A stretch of 64,000 bases of DNA from Deinococcus malanensis (GCF_014647655.1 NZ_BMPP01000012.1:62001-126000), one strand, 5' to 3'. Shown: positions 43,603 through 54,443, numbered from the stretch's first letter. A program made the numbers and translations. Notes: generated by a model not told the origin, from the letters alone.

Positions 43603-44370
43603 CTACATGACCCGGCTCTGAAACACCATCACCTCGCTGTGGGTGTCCAGGGGCCCCCCCTGAAAGCTGCCGGTGACCTTGGGCGACTCGAATCCCGCGA
43701 AGCGCAGCAGCCATTCGACCTCGTAGCGCGTGTAGTACCGCTGGGTCAGGGTGTAGTGCTGCCGGGTCAGGCAGCCATCCGGCTGGGTGGTGTCCACGTG
43801 GTACTCGGTGGTGATGTGCTGCCGGGCCTTGTCGTGCCGCTGGACCAGAAAGACGTCACGGCGCGACCCGTCCGGGGCGTGAAACGTTTCGCCTTCATGG
43901 CGCAGGGTATTCATCTTCCCGAAGCGTGGCACGTACAGGTCAAACACGAAGGGGGTGCCGGGTGCAGCGTGGGCCCGCAGGTTTTCCAGGGCCTGCAGCT
44001 GCTCATTGGGCGTGTACAGGTGCATCAGGGCATTAAACGGGGCAATCAGCAGGGAAAACTGCTCGTCCAGCCGGAAAGTGCGCACGTCGCCCTGCACAAA
44101 CTGTGACTGGAGCCCGTCATGCGCAGCCCGGTTCCGGGCGCGCTCGATCATGCGGGCACTGGGCTCCAGGCCAACGACATCCACCCCTTTTCGGGCCAGG
44201 AACGTGGTCACCCGTCCGGTGCCGGCCCCGACTTCCAGGACCTTTCCTCCCGCCCGCTGTGCCACGCCGGCATAGAAGTGCAGGTCGTCCCGGTAAAGGT
44301 CGTACTGGTGGTCGTACAAGTCGGCGAACTGGTCGTAATTCACGTGCGTCAGTATGGCTGGCTCAGTCAC
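43603..44370 (-). CDS. Class I SAM-dependent methyltransferase
   Basis: 255 aa. SAM motif I VLEVGAGTGRVT at about 44-55, acidic GLEPSARM after it, and motif II QGDVRTF near 94. A following lid domain has a beta-strand-rich insertion (HFHAPDGSRRDVFLVQR region). Substrate unknown; small molecules or lipids are plausible. GTG start overlaps the preceding deacetylase gene by 8 nt. Last gene of the four-gene envelope operon; its stop meets a hairpin. Confidence 0.87.
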   Translation of the reverse strand: MTEPAILTHVNYDQFADLYDHQYDLYRDDLHFYAGVAQRAGGKVLEVGAGTGRVTTFLARKGVDVVGLEPSARMIERARNRAAHDGLQSQFVQGDVRTFRLDEQFSLLIAPFNALMHLYTPNEQLQALENLRAHAAPGTPFVFDLYVPRFGKMNTLRHEGETFHAPDGSRRDVFLVQRHDKARQHITTEYHVDTTQPDGCLTRQHYTLTQRYYTRYEVEWLLRFAGFESPKVTGSFQGGPLDTHSEVMVFQSRVM

Positions 44371-45568
44371 CGTACCGGGCCAGGAAGGCCTTCCGGCTCA
44401 GGATACTCAGCTTGGGCTGGGGCGCACCCGGCACGCTGCCGTAACCACGGCGCAGCATGTTGGCCCACCGCTGGAGCCGCCGGGTATCGGCAGGTGGCAG
44501 TTCCACGGTCTCGAAACCCAGTGCCGCGAGCAGGCTCGAGAGGGCCGACAGGCAGAACACCACCTCGGTGCCTTGCAGGTCAGGGCGTGTCTGCAGGTCC
44601 CGGGCCACTGCCCGGAAATCCTCGCGCGCCAGACGGACACTGCGGCGTAAGCCGAGGTCCACCAGGAGGGGGTTGTTGACGTGAAATTCAGCTGCTGGTG
44701 TGCCCTGTTCAATCAGGGTACCGTCCGCATGCCGGATACCCTGCAACGGAAAGCCCACACGACCTGTGCGAAACAGGTTGTCCGCGCGCCCTTCGGTGGG
44801 CTGGACCCGGTGCAACCGGTCGAACGCCGCGTCAAGCGTGATAAACAGCCGTCGTCTGAGGCCCACGGCATCGAGAGGAACCGCGCCGTCTAGCTCGCGG
44901 AGAGGCACGCAGCGGTAACCTCGGGCCCGCAATTGCTTGAGCAGCACGGGAAGGGCCATAACCGTGGTCTGCACTCCTGGTCCGGCGTCGTGCAGTACCA
45001 CCACGGCGCCCGGCGTGACCTGCGCCAGCACCCGGTCGGTCACCCCGGCTGGCGTCCGGGCGGGGTCCCAGTCCCGCGCTTCCACGCTCCAGTGGGCGCC
45101 AGTCAGTCCCGCGGCGCGCTGACCAAGCACCGTTGCCAGCGTGTAAGCCCCATGTGGGGGTCGGTGAAACCTCACCGGCTGACCAGTAATTGCCGCGATA
45201 CGCCGGGCCGCTCGACCAGGGTCCAGGAACGCGTCCCAGGGCGCACGCAGCCAGGCATGTACGTGACGGGCCGCGTGCGCGGCCACCTCGTGCCCCTCAT
45301 CGAGCATGCGGCGGGTCAGCTCCGGGTAGGCCTCGGCCCGGTCTGCCATGACAAAAAAAGTAGCCTGAGCCTGGGCGTCATGCAGGGCGTCGAGGACAGC
45401 TGGAGTCGTCAGCGGATCGGGGCCATCATCGAATGTCAGGGCGAGTTCACGCCGCTCCCGGCGGCCTTCGCGGATCAGACCAGCGCCGGCCAGCTGCACC
45501 AGCAGATACGGCAGCCCCACATAGAGAAGCAGGACACCGCTCATCAGAAATGACACCCGCCGTTTCAC
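44363..45568 (-). CDS. Polysaccharide deacetylase with C-terminal YkoP-like domain
   Basis: 401 aa. One N-terminal TM (about 7-30), then a NodB-type carbohydrate esterase: TFDDGPDP near residues 45-52 (metal and catalytic Asp), HAARH near 100 in place of HxxxH, RPPHGAY near 133 and LHDAG near 195. The C-terminal about 190 residues look like the YkoP-like module, a call I make with less certainty. Predicted to deacetylate a cell-envelope amino sugar. GTG start overlaps the glycosyltransferase stop by 4 nt (GTGA). Confidence 0.85.
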   Translation of the reverse strand: MKRRVSFLMSGVLLLYVGLPYLLVQLAGAGLIREGRRERRELALTFDDGPDPLTTPAVLDALHDAQAQATFFVMADRAEAYPELTRRMLDEGHEVAAHAARHVHAWLRAPWDAFLDPGRAARRIAAITGQPVRFHRPPHGAYTLATVLGQRAAGLTGAHWSVEARDWDPARTPAGVTDRVLAQVTPGAVVVLHDAGPGVQTTVMALPVLLKQLRARGYRCVPLRELDGAVPLDAVGLRRRLFITLDAAFDRLHRVQPTEGRADNLFRTGRVGFPLQGIRHADGTLIEQGTPAAEFHVNNPLLVDLGLRRSVRLAREDFRAVARDLQTRPDLQGTEVVFCLSALSSLLAALGFETVELPPADTRRLQRWANMLRRGYGSVPGAPQPKLSILSRKAFLARYGD

Positions 45569-46707
45569 GCGCGTCCCAGATGCCGCAGCAGCGCGGCCGC
45601 CACCCGGTCGGCCGCGTCGGGTCGGCCCACGGCGCGGGCGCACCGGCTCATGCGTTCATGTTCCTCTGCGTCCAGGGCGCGCAGCACGGTGCCGCGCAGG
45701 TCGCGGCGCTCGCGGACCCACACGCCGGCGTCGTGCCGCTCCAGAAAGTCGGCGTTGTGCTCCTCCTGACCCGGAATCGGCCCGAACACCACCATGGGCA
45801 CGCCTAATGCCGTCGCCTCGGCCACCGTCAGGCCACCGGCCTTACCCACCACCAGATCGGACGCCGCCAGCAGTTCGGGAAAATCGGTGGTGTGTCCCAG
45901 ATGGTGGATGGTCGCGCCTCCAGACTGTTTCACCCCCCGCCCCCGGGCCCCGGCCAGCAGCAGCACCTGCACCCGCCGCCCGAGGTTGCTCAACTCCGCC
46001 AGCAATGGACCCAGGGCGCGGTAGTCGCCATTTCCGCCGCCCGAGACCAGCAGCAGGGGCACGTCGGACCGCAGCCCGTGTTTCGCTCGCAGTGCGGCTT
46101 TGTCCGCCCCGATCAATCCGCGGAAGCGCGCATGGATGGGAATGCCCGTAACCACCACCTTCGCCGGGTCCGCGCCACGGGCCACCATCTGCCGGGCGGT
46201 TTCGTCGGAGGCCACCATGGTCAGTTCCGCCTCTGGTCTGATCCAGTGGCGGTGGGCACGGTAATCCGTGACGACCAGGGCGTTGACGAACGACTGTCCG
46301 GTCCTGCGCCGAACGGTGTCTGCCAGCGGAACCGAGGACCAGTAACTGCTGACCACCAGTTCTGGTCTGGTCTGCTCCAGGTCGCGCTGCATGCCGCGCA
46401 GGCCGACCCATCGGCAGAAGCTGACGATCAGGCTGAAGGGCCGGTCGTGGTCCGTCCCGTGGTAGAACCACGCGTACAGCCACGGTGCGTAGCGCAGTTC
46501 GAAGGCGTACAGATCCACGGTCCATATCCGCTCGGTCGGCCCCAGGTAGGCGACCGCGTCACCCTGCCGGGTTTCAAGGGGCACGCCGCGCTCCTGCAGC
46601 GCCTGCTGTACGGCCAGCTGCGCCTGATGATGCCCCGAGCCGATGGACGCCGTGACGAACAGCGTCCGCAGGGGCCCGGGCAGGTCAGGTTTTTCCGGCC
46701 GGGTCAC
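45565..46707 (-). CDS. Diacylglycerol-type glycosyltransferase (MGDG synthase/MurG-like)
   Basis: 380 aa, GT28-type GT-B fold. N-terminal acceptor domain with FVTASIGSGHHQAQLAVQQAL (Gly-Ser-Gly-His-His motif, near residues 17-37) and the C-terminal donor site GKAGGLTVAEATALGVP, near 310. Family members add galactose or glucose to diacylglycerol. GTG start overlaps the LptF-like stop by 4 nt (GTGA). Inverting donors are expected, so a beta linkage is predicted. The lipid acceptor is inferred, not shown. Confidence 0.85.
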   Translation of the reverse strand: MTRPEKPDLPGPLRTLFVTASIGSGHHQAQLAVQQALQERGVPLETRQGDAVAYLGPTERIWTVDLYAFELRYAPWLYAWFYHGTDHDRPFSLIVSFCRWVGLRGMQRDLEQTRPELVVSSYWSSVPLADTVRRRTGQSFVNALVVTDYRAHRHWIRPEAELTMVASDETARQMVARGADPAKVVVTGIPIHARFRGLIGADKAALRAKHGLRSDVPLLLVSGGGNGDYRALGPLLAELSNLGRRVQVLLLAGARGRGVKQSGGATIHHLGHTTDFPELLAASDLVVGKAGGLTVAEATALGVPMVVFGPIPGQEEHNADFLERHDAGVWVRERRDLRGTVLRALDAEEHERMSRCARAVGRPDAADRVAAALLRHLGRA

Positions 46708-47849
46708 GCCCGCCTCAGCATCCAGAGTCCCGCCAGGGCAAATACGATGTTGGCCAGCCACACCCCTACCTCCGGAAGGGCCGGCATGGCCGACGCCACG
46801 GTCAGCCCCACGAAGAACAGCAGATAGTACGCCACCGCGATCAGCAGCGCGATGCCCAGACTGACCCCCAGGGTGCGACCGAAGCGCAGCGCAAAGGGCA
46901 GGGCGGAAAGGGCCAGCACGAGGTTGGCGAACGGCAGTGCCAGCTTGCGGTTGAGGTTGACCCGCGCCGCCTGCCGCTCGCTGGCTTTCACGCCGGGTGC
47001 GGTCAGGGCGGTGATCAGTTCGGGCCAGCCTTCGCTGTCGGCACCGATGGCGTCGGCGTACTGGGCGAGGGTCTGCTTGCGGCTCAGGCCGGTATCGACC
47101 TTCAGGGTGTCGGTGGTTTTTTCCGGAATCACCACGCTGGGGAAGACATTTTGTACCGCTTCACGAAACGCCAGCGGGTTGTTTTCTGGAACCCGGGTCA
47201 ACTGGGCAGCCGCCTCATAATCCACGGTATAGACCTGATAACCACTCAGGGCCAGTTCGTTGTTCTCGAAGGTTCCCTTGTCGGCAAAGATCAGCGTGGC
47301 CTGCCGCGGAGCATCTGCACTCCATTTTTCCACGCGGACACGGTGCAACTCCCGGCTCTTGGCGTCGTACGCTCCCAGGGCCAGTGTCAGTCCGCCGCCC
47401 AGGTCCACGGTCTTCCCGACCAGTTGCGAGAGGCCGGCGCCCGTCAGCGCGTCCCAGTACAGGCCCCGCGTTTCCACATTGGCCTTGGGCGCGATCCACA
47501 GGCTCAGCCACAGCGCCAACGCCGTCACTATCCCGGCCACCAGCCCCACGGGCCGGGCCACCCGCCCCAGCCCGATGCCCCCGGACTGCACGGCCACCAG
47601 CTCACGTTCGGTGCTCATGCGACCGAAGGCCACCACGGTCATCAGCACGATGGCCATGGGAAAGACCTTGACCAGCGTGTCCGGCACCTGATAGGCGATC
47701 CACCGGCCGACCAGCCCCAGTGGGACGCCGGCCAGCCACTGGCTGGAAATGAAAAAATAACCGAAGCTCAGCACGGCCGTAAACAACATGATGCCCGCCA
47801 GCAGCGGCGGAATCAGCTCGGCAGTCACGTAGCGGGTCAGGCGGGTCAC
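46704..47849 (-). CDS. LptF/LptG-family permease
   Basis: 381 aa. TM helices near residues 15-35, 55-75 and 95-115, and three at the C terminus after residue 285; between them is the beta-jellyroll-like domain of LptF/G (YDAKSRELHRVRVEKW, LALSGYQVYTVDYE). In diderms LptFG exports lipopolysaccharide, which Deinococcus lacks; only one half-type gene is here. The start taken is GTG at 47849; an in-frame GTG at 47876 is an alternative with nine more residues. A TAGGGT box (47919-47924) may be its promoter. Confidence 0.85.
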   Translation of the reverse strand: MTRLTRYVTAELIPPLLAGIMLFTAVLSFGYFFISSQWLAGVPLGLVGRWIAYQVPDTLVKVFPMAIVLMTVVAFGRMSTERELVAVQSGGIGLGRVARPVGLVAGIVTALALWLSLWIAPKANVETRGLYWDALTGAGLSQLVGKTVDLGGGLTLALGAYDAKSRELHRVRVEKWSADAPRQATLIFADKGTFENNELALSGYQVYTVDYEAAAQLTRVPENNPLAFREAVQNVFPSVVIPEKTTDTLKVDTGLSRKQTLAQYADAIGADSEGWPELITALTAPGVKASERQAARVNLNRKLALPFANLVLALSALPFALRFGRTLGVSLGIALLIAVAYYLLFFVGLTVASAMPALPEVGVWLANIVFALAGLWMLRRA

Positions 47850-47946
47850 TGGAGAGCCCCACACAGGCACACACACGAGGAAGGCGCTGGGAAAAGAGTG
47901 GAGAACAGCATTCCCTTTACCCTAGCGCCCAGTCGAGGCAGTCGTC

Positions 47947-48375
<429 letters not shown>

Positions 48376-48395
48376 TGGGGTCCTCCTGAAAAGGC

Positions 48396-48430
48396 AAAGA
48401 AAAGGGCCGGAGCCTGTAGCGGCCCCGGCC
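48396..48430 (-). terminator. Terminator of mreB
   Basis: A 10-bp stem (48405-48414 with 48421-48430, one G-U), loop of 6 nt, then CTTTTCTTT on the minus strand. It implies fabZ has its own promoter. Confidence 0.85.
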
Positions 48431-48453
48431 TGACGCGGCGCGTGGGACGCGGA

Positions 48454-49497
48454 TCAGCGGCGCAGGTAGTTGTCGCTGGACACCAGGCTGTCGCCCAGCA
48501 CCGGAATCATTTCCAGCGCCATGCCGGTGCCGACTGCGACGGCTTCCACCGCGTTTTCGGCCACGGCGACCGGAATGCCGGTGGTCTGGCGCAGCAGCTC
48601 GTCGAAGTTGCGCAGCAGGCTGCCGCCGCCGGTCATCACGATGCCGCGGTCGATGATGTCACTGACCAGTTCGGGCGGCGTGATCTCAAGTACGCGCTTG
48701 ACGCCCTCGACGATCTTGGTGACCGGTTCGGAAAGCGCCTCGACCACGTCGGTGCTGTCCAGACTGATGGTCTTGGGAAGACCGTTGACCAGGTCGCGAC
48801 CACGGACCTCGGCCGTCAGATTCTCGGAGTCGTCGAGCAGCATGGCCGCGCCAACCTTGACCTTGATTTCCTCGGCGGTACGCTCACCGATCAGCACGTT
48901 GTGCTTGCGGCGCACGTAACGGATGATGCTCTCGTCGAACTCGTTGCCGGCCACGCGCATGGACTCGCTGACCACGATGCCGCCCAGCGATATGACGGCG
49001 ACATCGGTGCTGCCCCCGCCGATGTCCACGACCATAGAACCGATCGGTTCGGCGATCTTGAGCCCGGCGCCAATAGCAGCGGCCAGAGGTTCCTCGATCA
49101 GGAAGGCGCGCTTGGCGTTGCTGTTCAGGGCGGCGCGCAGGACGGCGCGTTTTTCCACGTCGCTGACGTTGCTGGGGACGCCGACCATCAGCTGAGGCTT
49201 GAAGCCGAAGAGGCGACCGGCGTTGCCCTGCACCTTCTGCAGGAACATGGTGATCATCTTTTCGGTGAGGCCCTCGTCGGCAATCACGCCGTCCTTGATG
49301 GGCCGCACGGCGACAATCCCGCCTGGCGTGCGTCCAATCATGCGGTAGGCCTCCTCACCTACGGCCTTGACCTGCTTGCTGTCGCGGGCCATGGCAATCA
49401 CACTCGGTTCCTGAAGCACCAGGCCGCGCGTCTTGCTGTAAATCAGGAACGTCGCCGTTCCCAGGTCAATGCCGATATCTTCAGAAAACCTTCCCAC
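48454..49497 (-). CDS. mreB: Rod-shape actin homologue MreB
   Basis: 347 aa, full-length MreB. Phosphate-1 DLGTATFLIYSKTRGLVLQEPSV (11-33), phosphate-2 VVDIGGGSTDVAVISLGGI near 157-175 and the adenosine motif TGGGSLLRNFDELL near 290. It polymerises under the membrane to guide cell-wall synthesis. GTG start with GGAGG five nt upstream. No mreC or mreD adjoins. Its presence is notable because Deinococcus includes both cocci and rods. Confidence 0.96.
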   Translation of the reverse strand: MGRFSEDIGIDLGTATFLIYSKTRGLVLQEPSVIAMARDSKQVKAVGEEAYRMIGRTPGGIVAVRPIKDGVIADEGLTEKMITMFLQKVQGNAGRLFGFKPQLMVGVPSNVSDVEKRAVLRAALNSNAKRAFLIEEPLAAAIGAGLKIAEPIGSMVVDIGGGSTDVAVISLGGIVVSESMRVAGNEFDESIIRYVRRKHNVLIGERTAEEIKVKVGAAMLLDDSENLTAEVRGRDLVNGLPKTISLDSTDVVEALSEPVTKIVEGVKRVLEITPPELVSDIIDRGIVMTGGGSLLRNFDELLRQTTGIPVAVAENAVEAVAVGTGMALEMIPVLGDSLVSSDNYLRR

Positions 49498-49578
49498 GCA
49501 TTCCTCCGGTCAAAACGCATCAATCGTAGCACGCACCATGAAAGCTTCCTGAAGTCGTTCAGAAGTGCGAGGGGCCGC

Positions 49579-49845
49579 TTACGAACGCGGTTTGACGAAG
49601 GCGCTGAGCGCAAAAACCAGCCCGGTGAGAATGGTCATCAAAGTGGCGCGGGTAAAGCCTGGCAGAGAATCCAGATGCAGGCGGGCGCTGAGAAGGCTCT
49701 CAATGCCGCCCAGCGAGCGTAGCCAGAGAGAAGTGCCGCCGTTGGGGACCAGTGAAGCGAACGTCCCCATAGTCAGGACCGCCAGCACGAGTCCGGTCAC
49801 AAACAGCAGAGCAGTCAGAACCCAGAGCAGCGCACGCATGAGCAT
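49579..49845 (-). CDS. Small two-TM membrane protein upstream of mreB
   Basis: 88 aa with TMs near residues 5-27 and 63-82, and a basic end (FVKPRS). No family recognised. It is 81 nt upstream of mreB in the same direction and may be co-transcribed. A TAGAAT box (rc of 49889-49894) is about 40 nt upstream. There are two candidate start ATGs two codons apart. Confidence 0.6.
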   Translation of the reverse strand: MLMRALLWVLTALLFVTGLVLAVLTMGTFASLVPNGGTSLWLRSLGGIESLLSARLHLDSLPGFTRATLMTILTGLVFALSAFVKPRS

Positions 49846-49948
49846 CTCACTTTGAGGAGAACAGGGGCCGGCAGAATCATCCGGCGCATTCTAGGCGTCT
49901 GGACGTGAGGTCCGGTGAAGGCGACCTGACCGGCTCCCAGATGCCGAC

Positions 49949-49954
49949 TACACT
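49949..49954 (+). promoter_or_regulatory. Leaderless -10 box for the 49962 gene
   Basis: TACACT then 7 nt then GTG. Confidence 0.55.
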
Positions 49955-49961
49955 ACTGGGT

Positions 49962-50216
49962 GTGAGCCTGCCCGCCCGCGTCCGCGTGACCCGTCCGCCC
50001 CTGCCTCTTGCGCCTGCACTGCGTCGGGCCGCTGCACGCCTGTGTCCGCAAGCTCCGCTGGATCACCTGTCTGAAGCGGCGCTGGCCGTAGCGGGCGGTG
50101 CGGTCATCGGGGCGCACCTGCGGTGGGCTGACGGAGACATGCAATCAATCGAGACTGGCTGGCGTGGACGGGGAATTGAGGAAGCCCTGCTGGCCGCCGT
50201 GGCCACAGGAACCTAA
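49962..50216 (+). CDS. Small uncharacterised protein, possibly truncated GNAT-like
   Basis: 84 aa from the GTG selected by its -10 box (a longer frame opens at 49905). Pro/Ala/Arg-rich N terminus. The C terminus WRGRGIEEALLAAV resembles the acetyl-CoA loop (RxxGxG) of GNAT enzymes, but the rest of that fold is missing. It could be a remnant or a separate small protein. It precedes the acyl-CoA dehydrogenase operator, which overlaps its stop. Confidence 0.5.
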   Translation: MSLPARVRVTRPPLPLAPALRRAAARLCPQAPLDHLSEAALAVAGGAVIGAHLRWADGDMQSIETGWRGRGIEEALLAAVATGT

Positions 50217-50227
50217 CGATCGTTTGG
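50212..50227. promoter_or_regulatory. Palindromic operator abutting the acyl-CoA dehydrogenase promoter
   Basis: Core AACGATCGTT (50215-50224) is a perfect 10-bp palindrome; the 16-bp block is palindromic except for one pair. It ends immediately before the -10 box. The CNAACG-NN-CGTTNG form is typical of TetR-type fatty-acid/phenylacetate repressors of Thermus as I remember them. Confidence 0.55.
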
Positions 50228-50233
50228 TAGGCT
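50228..50233 (+). promoter_or_regulatory. Leaderless -10 box of the acyl-CoA dehydrogenase gene
   Basis: TAGGCT then 6 nt then ATG at 50240; adjoins the palindrome. Confidence 0.6.
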
Positions 50234-50239
50234 GAGGGC

Positions 50240-51406
50240 ATGACCAGCCCCGATACCGGCATGAGCTTTGCCCTCACCGGCGACCAGCGCCTGATTCTGC
50301 AAATGGTGCGCGATTTCTGCCGCGCTGAACTGGCCCCCAGGGCCGCCGAATTTGACCGCAGTGGTGAGTACCCTCGCGAGCAGCTGCGTGGTCTGGCGGA
50401 ACTCGGGCTGATGGGGGCTACCGTATCTGAAGGGTGGGGTGGCGCAGGCCTGGACTCGGTCACCTATGCCCTGTGCCTGGAGGAGGTCGCTGCGGCCGAT
50501 GCCAGCGTGGCGGTGATTGTCAGTGTGCAGAACGGTCTGCCGGAGCAGATGATCCTGCGCTACGGCACCGATGCCCAGCGCGAGAAATACCTGAAGCCGC
50601 TGGCCAGCGGGCAGCATATCGGCGCCTTCTGCCTGACCGAGAGCAATGCCGGCAGCGATGCAGCCAGCCTGCGCCTGCGGGCGGAGCGTGATGGAGACGG
50701 CTGGGTGCTCAATGGCAGCAAATCCTGGATCACGTCCGGGGGGCAGGCCGACACCTATCTGGTCATGGCCCGTACCGGGGAAAGCGGCGCCAAGGGTGTG
50801 AGCTGTTTCATCGTAGAAAACGGAGCACCAGGGCTGAGCTTCGGGAAACCTGAGGAGAAACTCGGCCTGCACGCGTCACATACCACCACCGTCAACTTCG
50901 AAGGAGTCCGGGTGCCACACGAGAACATGGTGGGCGCCGAGGGCCAGGGGCTGATCATCGCGCTGGCCAGCCTGGACTCGGGGCGTATCGGAATTGCCAT
51001 GCAGGCGCTGGGGATAGCCCGGGCCGCGATGGAGCACGCCACCCGCTATGCCAACGAGCGCGAGCAGTTCGGTAAAAAACTCCGCGAATTTGAGGGCGTG
51101 TCGTTCAAAATCGCGCGCATGGCGGCCCGCATCGAAAGCGCGCGGCTGGTGGCCCTGAAAGCGGCGTGGCTCAAGGACCAGGGCCTGCCGTTCGGCAAGG
51201 AGGCCAGCATCGCCAAGTTGCTGGCCAGCGAAGCGGCGGTGGACGTGACTCGCGACGCGATTCAGGTGTTTGGCGGCAACGGCTACAGCCGCGAATATCC
51301 GGTGGAACGTCTGTACCGCGACGCCAAGGTGACCGAAATCTACGAAGGCACCAGCGAGATTCAGCAGCTGGTCATCAGCCGTGCGGTCTTCAAGGAATTC
51401 GAATAA
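50240..51406 (+). CDS. Acyl-CoA dehydrogenase (short/branched-chain type)
   Basis: 388 aa flavoenzyme of beta-oxidation or branched-chain amino acid degradation. AFCLTESNAGSDAASL near 128-143, WITSGGQADTYLVMA near 160-174 and the C-terminal QVFGGNGYSREYPVERLYRDAKVTEIYEGTSEIQ; the Glu in YEGTSE is the usual catalytic base. Substrate chain length is not determined. Leaderless and probably repressed through the adjacent palindrome. No electron-transfer flavoprotein gene nearby. Confidence 0.92.
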   Translation: MTSPDTGMSFALTGDQRLILQMVRDFCRAELAPRAAEFDRSGEYPREQLRGLAELGLMGATVSEGWGGAGLDSVTYALCLEEVAAADASVAVIVSVQNGLPEQMILRYGTDAQREKYLKPLASGQHIGAFCLTESNAGSDAASLRLRAERDGDGWVLNGSKSWITSGGQADTYLVMARTGESGAKGVSCFIVENGAPGLSFGKPEEKLGLHASHTTTVNFEGVRVPHENMVGAEGQGLIIALASLDSGRIGIAMQALGIARAAMEHATRYANEREQFGKKLREFEGVSFKIARMAARIESARLVALKAAWLKDQGLPFGKEASIAKLLASEAAVDVTRDAIQVFGGNGYSREYPVERLYRDAKVTEIYEGTSEIQQLVISRAVFKEFE

Positions 51407-51411
51407 ACACG

Positions 51412-51445
51412 AGTGGGAAGGCCCTGCCGTTCGTGCCCTCCCACT
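51412..51445. terminator. Possible bidirectional terminator
   Basis: AGTGGGA (51412-51418) pairs with TCCCACT (51439-51445) around a 20-nt loop that can pair further (GGC/GCC). Only a weak T-tract. It lies between two convergent genes. Confidence 0.4.
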
Positions 51446-51469
51446 TGCCGACCGCCATCGCTTGAAAAT

Positions 51470-53164
<1,695 letters not shown>

Positions 53165-53226
53165 GCCCCACCCTACGCCCTGAGCGTGGGGTTCCCAGGC
53201 CAGAAGCACAGACAGGCTGATCCCAG

Positions 53227-53255
53227 AAAAAAGGGACCCCCGTGGTGGGAGTCCC
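53227..53255 (-). terminator. Terminator of the PpiC-type foldase gene
   Basis: A 9-bp stem (53233-53241 with 53247-53255, one G-U), loop of 5 nt, then TTTTTT on the minus strand. Confidence 0.88.
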
Positions 53256-53273
53256 GTGCTGATGGTGTGCGTC

Positions 53274-54308
53274 TTATTTGGGCGCCGGTGCGGTCGTGAC
53301 TTTCACCACGTCGGGGAAGGACTCGGTCTTCATTTTGTCGATCTGGGCGTTCAGGTATTTCTGCGCGGCTTCCCGGGTCAGCTGTTCGCGGATCACAGGC
53401 GCGGCTTCGGTAAGCGGAACGACCCCAGCTTCGGTGCGCTTGGCCACCAGCACGATGTGCCAGCCGAATTCGGACTGCACGACCTGAGGGGTGTTCAGCG
53501 GACCGGTGAAGCTGGCCTTGTCGAAGGTGGCAACCATGTCACCTTCTCCGAAGCACCCCAGGTCACCGCCCTGCGCGGCGCTGCCCGGGTCCTGGCTCTT
53601 GCTGGCGGCAATCTTGGCGAAGTCTCCGCCAGCCTGCAGCTCCTTGACGACTGCCTGTGCATCCGCCTGTGACTTGACCAGGATGTGCCGGGCGCACGCC
53701 TCACGCTGACGCATGAACGCTTTGCGGTTGAGGTTGTAGTTGCCCGCCACCACGGCGTCCCCAAACTTGAACCGGCCCTGGATGGATCTGAGGTAGGCAC
53801 CGACCACCAGCTGCCGTTCCAGATCGGCCCGCAAGTCGGCCACGCTGGCATAGCCGGTGCCCGCCAGCGCGTCGGCAAATTCTGCGTCACTCTCGAAGTC
53901 GGCGCGCGCATCGGCCACCTGCTTGTCGACCTCGGCGGCGTCGGCCTTGACGCTGCCGCGGGCCAGCTGATAGATGGCCCGGTCACGCAGGTACTGCTTG
54001 AGGTATTCGCCACGGGCGTCATTGAATTCCGCCATGTAGCTTTCCTCGAAGGGCACACCCTGGGAGTTCAGTACCCGCGCCACGGCCTGCCGGAAGGCGC
54101 GGTTGAACTCGCCCAGCGTGATGACCTCTGACCCGACCCGTCCGACGACAGCGCTGTCCTGTGCTGTGGTGGTCTGGGCCGGGGCAGGACGTGCCGGGGC
54201 CGGGGTGGTGGCCGGCGCAGGTCTCGCGGGCGTCGTGGTTGGCGGCGTGGTCGTTTGGGCCAGGGCGCCGCCACCAAGCAGCGCCAGCGTGATCAGGAGT
54301 TGTTTCAC
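53274..54308 (-). CDS. SurA/PpiC-type peptidyl-prolyl isomerase (secreted foldase)
   Basis: 344 aa. Signal peptide (residues 1-18, ending at ALAQ), a Pro/Thr/Ala-rich linker (19-50), a SurA-like chaperone N domain ([20 protein letters not shown]) and a parvulin domain after residue 225 ([41 protein letters not shown]). It helps folding of exported proteins. The start is GTG at 54308, 7 nt after TAGAGT; the frame from 54602 is non-homologous. Ends in a strong terminator. Confidence 0.9.
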   Translation of the reverse strand: MKQLLITLALLGGGALAQTTTPPTTTPARPAPATTPAPARPAPAQTTTAQDSAVVGRVGSEVITLGEFNRAFRQAVARVLNSQGVPFEESYMAEFNDARGEYLKQYLRDRAIYQLARGSVKADAAEVDKQVADARADFESDAEFADALAGTGYASVADLRADLERQLVVGAYLRSIQGRFKFGDAVVAGNYNLNRKAFMRQREACARHILVKSQADAQAVVKELQAGGDFAKIAASKSQDPGSAAQGGDLGCFGEGDMVATFDKASFTGPLNTPQVVQSEFGWHIVLVAKRTEAGVVPLTEAAPVIREQLTREAAQKYLNAQIDKMKTESFPDVVKVTTAPAPK

Positions 54309-54315
54309 GCCTTCC

Positions 54316-54321
54316 ACTCTA
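54316..54321 (-). promoter_or_regulatory. Leaderless -10 box of the foldase gene
   Basis: TAGAGT on the minus strand then 7 nt then GTG; a GGAAGG inside the spacer could also act on any longer transcript. Confidence 0.55.
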
Positions 54322-54430
54322 GCGTGCGGGTTTCGGCCCTCACTGTGTGGCAGGTGAAGTCTTGACAAGAACAGTGTGTTTTCTCGGATCAGGTGGTTCC
54401 CAGTTCCTTCGGGTGGATAACACAGGCTGC

Positions 54431-54436
54431 TACAAT
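54431..54436 (+). promoter_or_regulatory. Leaderless -10 box of the FemX-like gene
   Basis: TACAAT then 7 nt then GTG at 54444. Confidence 0.6.
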
Positions 54437-54443
54437 CCGCCCC

